From NCBI GenBank assembly GCA_024401635.1, contig JAKSKP010000010.1:1-43498 (forward strand): a stretch of DNA of 43,498 nt. The letters are read 5' to 3'. Under the pieces are notes generated by a model. That model did no database searches and was not told the DNA's origin. It saw nothing but the letters and a program-made list of their open reading frames with translations. Both the position numbers and the translations under genes were made by a program. The stretch comes from Bacteroidales bacterium. GTDB lineage: Bacteria; Bacteroidota; Bacteroidia; Bacteroidales; UBA932. Below, one piece after another: positions 39,925 through 43,498 of this stretch (the stretch's first letter is position 1; each line of letters starts with the position of its first letter).

Positions 39925-40825
39925 TGCTTTCCTCCTTTATGTCTTCCTGATACGTTGTGGTCACGAAACGCACGCCGAGAGGCAGCACGAGGGCATTCTC
40001 CTGGTCCGTAGCCACATATTTGGCAAATTTCACGTAATCCGAGCGCTCGAACAGGTCTCTGAGCTCCGTCTTCAGGTCTTCCGGCAGGTCGGAATCCTTA
40101 AGCGCCTGGAATATCTCGGCCGTGGTCATCTCCATCGCGCTTATGCCGTACCTTGCGCACATATATTCGCGCAGGGCATCGGTCACGCCGCTGTAGAAGG
40201 CCTTCTGTCTGGGAGCGGCCCAGTATTTGTCGCCGCGGTACGCATCCAGCTTGCGCAGAGCAACGATGTGCGGAGGATCGTGCCTTGCGGCTTCCTCCAG
40301 CTTGCGCATATGCTTCTTCCAGAAATACACGGCGGCCGCAGCCAGAGCGGCAAGCAGCAGGAAGCCCCCTATCCAGGGAAGCAGTTCCATAAAAGTCACC
40401 GGATAGCGCATCTGACCCTTTATGTCGTGTATCTTGAAACTGGCCGTATCCACGGGTATGGTGCAGTAAAGCACGTCCTGGCCCTTGAACTGCAGGGTGT
40501 CGACCTTGCCGTCGGGACGGTGGACGGCCACCGGTATGCCCGGCAGCAGATATTCCCCTTCATCGAAGGATGTGACCACCAGAGACGCCTTCAGGTCCAT
40601 AGTCTCCTGCTTCCTGTGCACTTTCAGGGTGTCGATGGCCCACGGACGCACGACCAGCACGTCATCGCAGAGACTCTCGCCCACTTCAGGCAGCTCGAGA
40701 GTAGAGCCCGCGGGGATGGAAGGCAGGTCCACGCCATATTCCAACTGGTCCGCTATGAGTATGCTGTCACGCGGCTGCAGCTGGTTCACGTAAGCTTCAG
40801 GTTCGTGATTCATCCCTTCTTTCAT
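39914..40825 (-). CDS. BatI-like protein of the aerotolerance operon, no signal peptide
   Basis: A 303-residue protein matching the gene usually found between DUF58 and batA in Bacteroidetes. A beta-rich N-terminal domain (about 1-140) is followed by one membrane segment (LLPWIGGFLLLAALAAAAVYF, about 148-168) and a cytoplasmic helical domain. Relatives normally carry a signal peptide so that the beta domain is periplasmic. Here the ORF starts directly after an in-frame TAA at 40829-40831, which is the stop of DUF58, and no signal is present. ATG 40825 or ATG 40813 could be the start. Either the N-terminus was lost or the domain is exported through its internal membrane segment. Confidence 0.75.
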   Translation of the reverse strand: MKEGMNHEPEAYVNQLQPRDSILIADQLEYGVDLPSIPAGSTLELPEVGESLCDDVLVVRPWAIDTLKVHRKQETMDLKASLVVTSFDEGEYLLPGIPVAVHRPDGKVDTLQFKGQDVLYCTIPVDTASFKIHDIKGQMRYPVTFMELLPWIGGFLLLAALAAAAVYFWKKHMRKLEEAARHDPPHIVALRKLDAYRGDKYWAAPRQKAFYSGVTDALREYMCARYGISAMEMTTAEIFQALKDSDLPEDLKTELRDLFERSDYVKFAKYVATDQENALVLPLGVRFVTTTYQEDIKEESNVL

Positions 40826-40828
40826 GGT

Positions 40829-41710
40829 TTATCTTTTTTGGAAAAAGGCCATAAGACCCTTTGCATAGTCTTCGTCGGTGGCGATGCTTACCGTATCTAT
40901 CTGGTAGCGCCTGAGCATCTTCTCCGTGGCGGCATTCATATCCGAGAACCATCTGGAGTAGGCAGTCCTCACCTTTCTCGAGTCGCTGTTCACCCACATG
41001 TCCTTTCCTGTCTCCGCATCCTTTACGTGCACGAGACCCACGGCAGGAATCGTACGCTCGCGAGGGTCATAGACCTGTATCACGCCCAGGTCGTGACGGT
41101 TCACAGCCACCTTGAGGGCGTCTTCGTAGCGGGGATTGCCCTGCCTGTCCACGTCCAGCATATCGCTCAGGACGAAAGCCGTGCATTTCTTCTTGATGGC
41201 ATTGGTCAGGTAACGCAAAGCCTCCGACAGGTCCGTACCGTCATTCTCGGGTTCGAATTCGAGTATCTCCCTGATGATGTGCAGCAGATGGCTCCTTCCC
41301 TTCTTGGGAGGAATGAACTTCTCCACCTTGGAACTGAAGAACAGCGCGCCTACCTTGTCGTTGTTGATGATGGCTGAGAAACTGAGCACCGCAGCGATCT
41401 CGGCTATGAGTTCGCGTTTGGTACGCACGCTGCTGCCGAAAAGACCGCTGCGGCTCATATCCAGCAGCAGGACCACGGTCAGCTCCCTCTCTTCCTCATA
41501 GACCTTGATGAAAGGATTGCGCATACGGGCGGTGACGTTCCATTCCATATTGCGCACGTCATCCCCCCACTGATATTCGCGGACCTCGCTGAAAGTCATA
41601 CCACGCCCCTTGAAGGCGGAGTGGTACTCACCCGCAAATATCTGATGCGACAGAGCCTTTGTCCTTATCTCTATCTTCCTGACCTTGCTGAGCAGCTCGT
41701 TGGCTTCCAT
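40829..41710 (-). CDS. DUF58 protein of the MoxR/Bat operon
   Basis: A 293-residue cytoplasmic protein with the DUF58 core (GRGMTFSEVREYQWGDDVRNMEWNVTARM) joined to a VWA-like fold. A MIDAS-type DMSRS motif is at Asp84, Ser86 and Ser88. DUF58 proteins are partners of MoxR AAA+ ATPases and are thought to help load metal or remodel VWA proteins. It is 13 bp after moxR and 3 bp before the batI-like gene. The family is certain and the molecular role is not. Confidence 0.92.
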   Translation of the reverse strand: MEANELLSKVRKIEIRTKALSHQIFAGEYHSAFKGRGMTFSEVREYQWGDDVRNMEWNVTARMRNPFIKVYEEERELTVVLLLDMSRSGLFGSSVRTKRELIAEIAAVLSFSAIINNDKVGALFFSSKVEKFIPPKKGRSHLLHIIREILEFEPENDGTDLSEALRYLTNAIKKKCTAFVLSDMLDVDRQGNPRYEDALKVAVNRHDLGVIQVYDPRERTIPAVGLVHVKDAETGKDMWVNSDSRKVRTAYSRWFSDMNAATEKMLRRYQIDTVSIATDEDYAKGLMAFFQKR

Positions 41711-41723
41711 CCGCTTCTATCCG

Positions 41724-42716
41724 TTAAGGCACTTCGACAGCATTGAGTATCTCCTGGACGATCTCCTCGGTCGTGACGTTCTCGGCCTCGGCCTCGTAGG
41801 TGAGACCTATACGGTGACGGAGAACTTCAGGGCAGACGGCCCTCACGTCCTCGGGTATCACGTAACCGCGGCGCTTGATGAACGCATAGGCCTTGGCGGC
41901 CTGCGCAAGCGAAATGCTGGCACGGGGGGACGCTCCGTATGAGATGAGGTCCTTCAGTTTGCCCAGCTTGTACGCCTCGGGAGTACGGGTGGCATATACT
42001 ATGTCGACGATATATTTCTCTATCTTCTCATCCATATATACCTCACGGACTATTTCGCGGGCACGGATGATATCCTCGGGCTTGAGTATCGCATTGGGCT
42101 TGGGGAACTGTCCCTTGAGGTTGAGGTTGATGATTTCCTTCTCCTCCTCCTTGCTGGGATAGCCGACGATGACCTTGAGCATGAAACGGTCCACCTGGGC
42201 TTCGGGCAGAGGATAGGTTCCCTCCTGCTCTATGGGGTTCTGCGTGGCCATCACCAGGAAAGGCTGGGGAAGTTTGAAGGTCTCTTCGCCTATGGTCACC
42301 TGCTTCTCCTGCATGGCCTCGAGCAGGGCTGACTGCACCTTCGCCGGGCTTCGGTTGATCTCATCCGCGAGCACGAAGTTCGCGAAGACGGGACCTTTGC
42401 GTATCGTGAACTCCTCGTTCTTCTGCGAGTAGATGAGAGTACCTATCACGTCGGCAGGCAGAAGGTCGGGGGTAAACTGAATACGGCTGAATTTGGCATC
42501 CACAGCCTGGGCCAGCGTATTGATGGCCAACGTCTTGGCAAGACCGGGAACGCCTTCGAGGAGAATGTGTCCACCGCTGAGCAGGCCTATCATCAAGTTC
42601 TCCACGAGATGCTTCTGACCCACGATGACCTTGTTGATCTCGAGGGTGAGCATATCGACGAACTGACTTTCCTGCTGTATGCGGTCGTTCAATTCTTTGA
42701 TGTTTACACTATCCAT
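41724..42716 (-). CDS. moxR: MoxR-family AAA+ ATPase
   Basis: A 330-residue cytoplasmic AAA+ chaperone that probably remodels the VWA proteins encoded downstream. Walker A is GVPGLAKT (55-62), Walker B is VLADEINR (Asp118-Glu119), and sensor 1 lies in LVMATQNPIEQEGTYPLPEAQ. The C-terminal lid domain continues to residue 330 and includes PRASISLAQAAKAYA. It is the first gene of a seven-gene minus-strand operon that ends with the RNA methyltransferase. A -7 box for it lies at 42752-42759. Confidence 0.95.
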   Translation of the reverse strand: MDSVNIKELNDRIQQESQFVDMLTLEINKVIVGQKHLVENLMIGLLSGGHILLEGVPGLAKTLAINTLAQAVDAKFSRIQFTPDLLPADVIGTLIYSQKNEEFTIRKGPVFANFVLADEINRSPAKVQSALLEAMQEKQVTIGEETFKLPQPFLVMATQNPIEQEGTYPLPEAQVDRFMLKVIVGYPSKEEEKEIINLNLKGQFPKPNAILKPEDIIRAREIVREVYMDEKIEKYIVDIVYATRTPEAYKLGKLKDLISYGASPRASISLAQAAKAYAFIKRRGYVIPEDVRAVCPEVLRHRIGLTYEAEAENVTTEEIVQEILNAVEVP

Positions 42717-42732
42717 TTCGGTTTTTTATTTT

Positions 42733-42740
42733 TACTTTTG
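42733..42740 (+). promoter_or_regulatory. Candidate -7 box for truA
   Basis: TACTTTTG matches TAnnTTTG and lies 26 bases before the truA start codon. A TTTG at the right -33 distance was not found. It faces the moxR -7 box on the opposite strand, only 11 bp away. Confidence 0.45.
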
Positions 42741-42751
42741 CAATAAGGTCA

Positions 42752-42759
42752 CAAATATA
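42752..42759 (-). promoter_or_regulatory. Candidate -7 box for the moxR-Bat operon
   Basis: CAAATATA on the plus strand is TATATTTG on the minus strand, identical to the -7 boxes of the mannanase and msbA operons. It lies 35 bases before the moxR ATG. The nearest upstream TTTG is at 15 bp rather than 19-21 bp, so the -33 element is weak. Confidence 0.5.
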
Positions 42760-42766
42760 ATAAAAA

Positions 42767-43495
42767 ATGCGATACAAAATCACGCTGTGCTACAACGGTT
42801 CCGCTTTCTGCGGATGGCAGATCCAGAGCAACGCCCCCTCTGTCCAGCAATCCCTCCAGGATGCTCTTTCGACCCTGTTGGGCGGCACTGTGGAGGTTGT
42901 CGGCGCAGGCAGGACGGACAGCGGGGTCCACGCGAGCCGTTACGTAGCGCATTTTGACAGTGACGCCGAATTCGAGCCGGAGCAGATTTGCTACAAATTA
43001 AATGCCATCCTGCCCAAGGAAGTGGCAATTTTCGACATAGAAAAAGTGTCCGACGATTTTCACGCCAGATTCAGCGCCAGAAGCCGTCAGTACAAATATT
43101 ACATCCACGGCAGAAAAGACCCTTTCCGCGATGCCTTCAGCTGGTATTGCCGCTATGACATGGACGTGGACAGGATGAACGCGGCCTGCGCCCTGCTGCT
43201 CGGGACGCACGACTGCAGCTGCTTCGAAAAGACAGGTTCGGACAACACCACAAGCATATGTGACATCACCTGCGCGCGCTGGGAAAAGGCCTCCGACGGC
43301 TCGCTCGTCTTCACCATCGAGGCCAACCGTTTCCTCCGCAATATGGTCAGGGCCATTGTAGGCACTCTTGTAGATATAGGGCGCGGCGTACACGAGCCCT
43401 CCTACATCAGCGAGCTTCTTGAAAAGGGCACCCGCTCCGACGCCGGCCAGTCAGTTCCCGGCCACGCACTTTTCCTGTCGGACATCAAGTATTGA
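42767..43495 (+). CDS. truA: tRNA pseudouridine(38-40) synthase TruA
   Basis: A 242-residue cytoplasmic enzyme that converts uridine to pseudouridine at positions 38, 39 and 40 of the tRNA anticodon stem. The N-terminal YNGSAFCGWQIQ and the catalytic block GAGRTDSGVHA with Asp51 are diagnostic. Further family blocks are FHARFSARSRQYKYYI, TIEANRFLRNMVRAIVGTLVDIG and the C-terminal GHALFLSDIKY. The length is normal for the family. The gene is complete, ending three bases before the window end, and is divergent from moxR with a 50-bp gap. Confidence 0.96.
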   Translation: MRYKITLCYNGSAFCGWQIQSNAPSVQQSLQDALSTLLGGTVEVVGAGRTDSGVHASRYVAHFDSDAEFEPEQICYKLNAILPKEVAIFDIEKVSDDFHARFSARSRQYKYYIHGRKDPFRDAFSWYCRYDMDVDRMNAACALLLGTHDCSCFEKTGSDNTTSICDITCARWEKASDGSLVFTIEANRFLRNMVRAIVGTLVDIGRGVHEPSYISELLEKGTRSDAGQSVPGHALFLSDIKY

Positions 43496-43498
43496 GCC

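Overview
The window reads as a high-GC member of the Bacteroidales. Signs of this are lipoprotein and type I signal peptides of Bacteroidetes style, promoters of the Bacteroidetes form (TTTG, 19-21 bp, TAnnTTTG) with no Shine-Dalgarno pattern, a MoxR/DUF58/Bat (aerotolerance) operon, a DUF2490 barrel remnant, a FISUMP-like surface protein, and many hemicellulases. Dense glycoside hydrolases suggest a plant-fibre-degrading gut or rumen organism. The genus cannot be fixed from this sequence.

Layout. 1-1358: the 3' end of a secreted FISUMP-like protein and a broken DUF2490 outer-membrane gene. 1359-1738: 380 bp without a convincing gene, but rich in inverted and direct repeats. 1739-8380 (minus strand): a three-gene operon of a PA14-containing GH31 (probably alpha-xylosidase), an SGNH acetylesterase and a GH3 beta-glucosidase. 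8514-18958 (plus strand): a six-gene operon of a GH5_7-GH26 double-mannanase lipoprotein, GH130 mannosylglucose phosphorylase, GPH sugar symporter, GH5_2 endoglucanase, GH94 cellobiose phosphorylase and GH36 alpha-galactosidase. The two operons diverge from a 133-bp control region. Together they describe a pathway for acetylated galactoglucomannan: cut outside or in the periplasm, debranch, import disaccharides, and phosphorolyse both Man-Glc and Glc-Glc in the cytoplasm. No SusC/SusD pair, epimerase or regulator is present in the window.

18996-22604 (minus): TPR protein, YycJ-like metallo-hydrolase and short-chain dehydrogenase, overlapping head to tail. 22668-26249 (plus): an M28-fold protein lacking key metal ligands, then three glycosyltransferases (two paralogues flanking a GT14 enzyme). 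26246-29097 (minus): a lipid A-type acyltransferase and an LTA-synthase-like membrane phosphotransferase. 29175-34073 (plus): an MsbA-like ABC exporter and a very large amidase-like protein with a golvesin-like insert. This middle block looks like surface glycolipid assembly, export and envelope maintenance. Its two divergent transcripts have near-consensus promoters that place the start of transcription at the start codon.

34027-42716 (minus): moxR, DUF58, a batI-like gene, batA, a batB-batC fusion, a batD-batE fusion and an RNA methyltransferase, almost all touching or overlapping. 42767-43495 (plus): truA, divergent from moxR. No tRNA, rRNA, CRISPR array or insertion sequence was seen.

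The most interesting items are the double-mannanase plus two-phosphorylase glucomannan locus, the divergent leaderless promoter pair, the two in-frame Bat fusions that keep an internal signal peptide, the putative M28 pseudoenzyme, and the structured gene-free region at 1359-1738.
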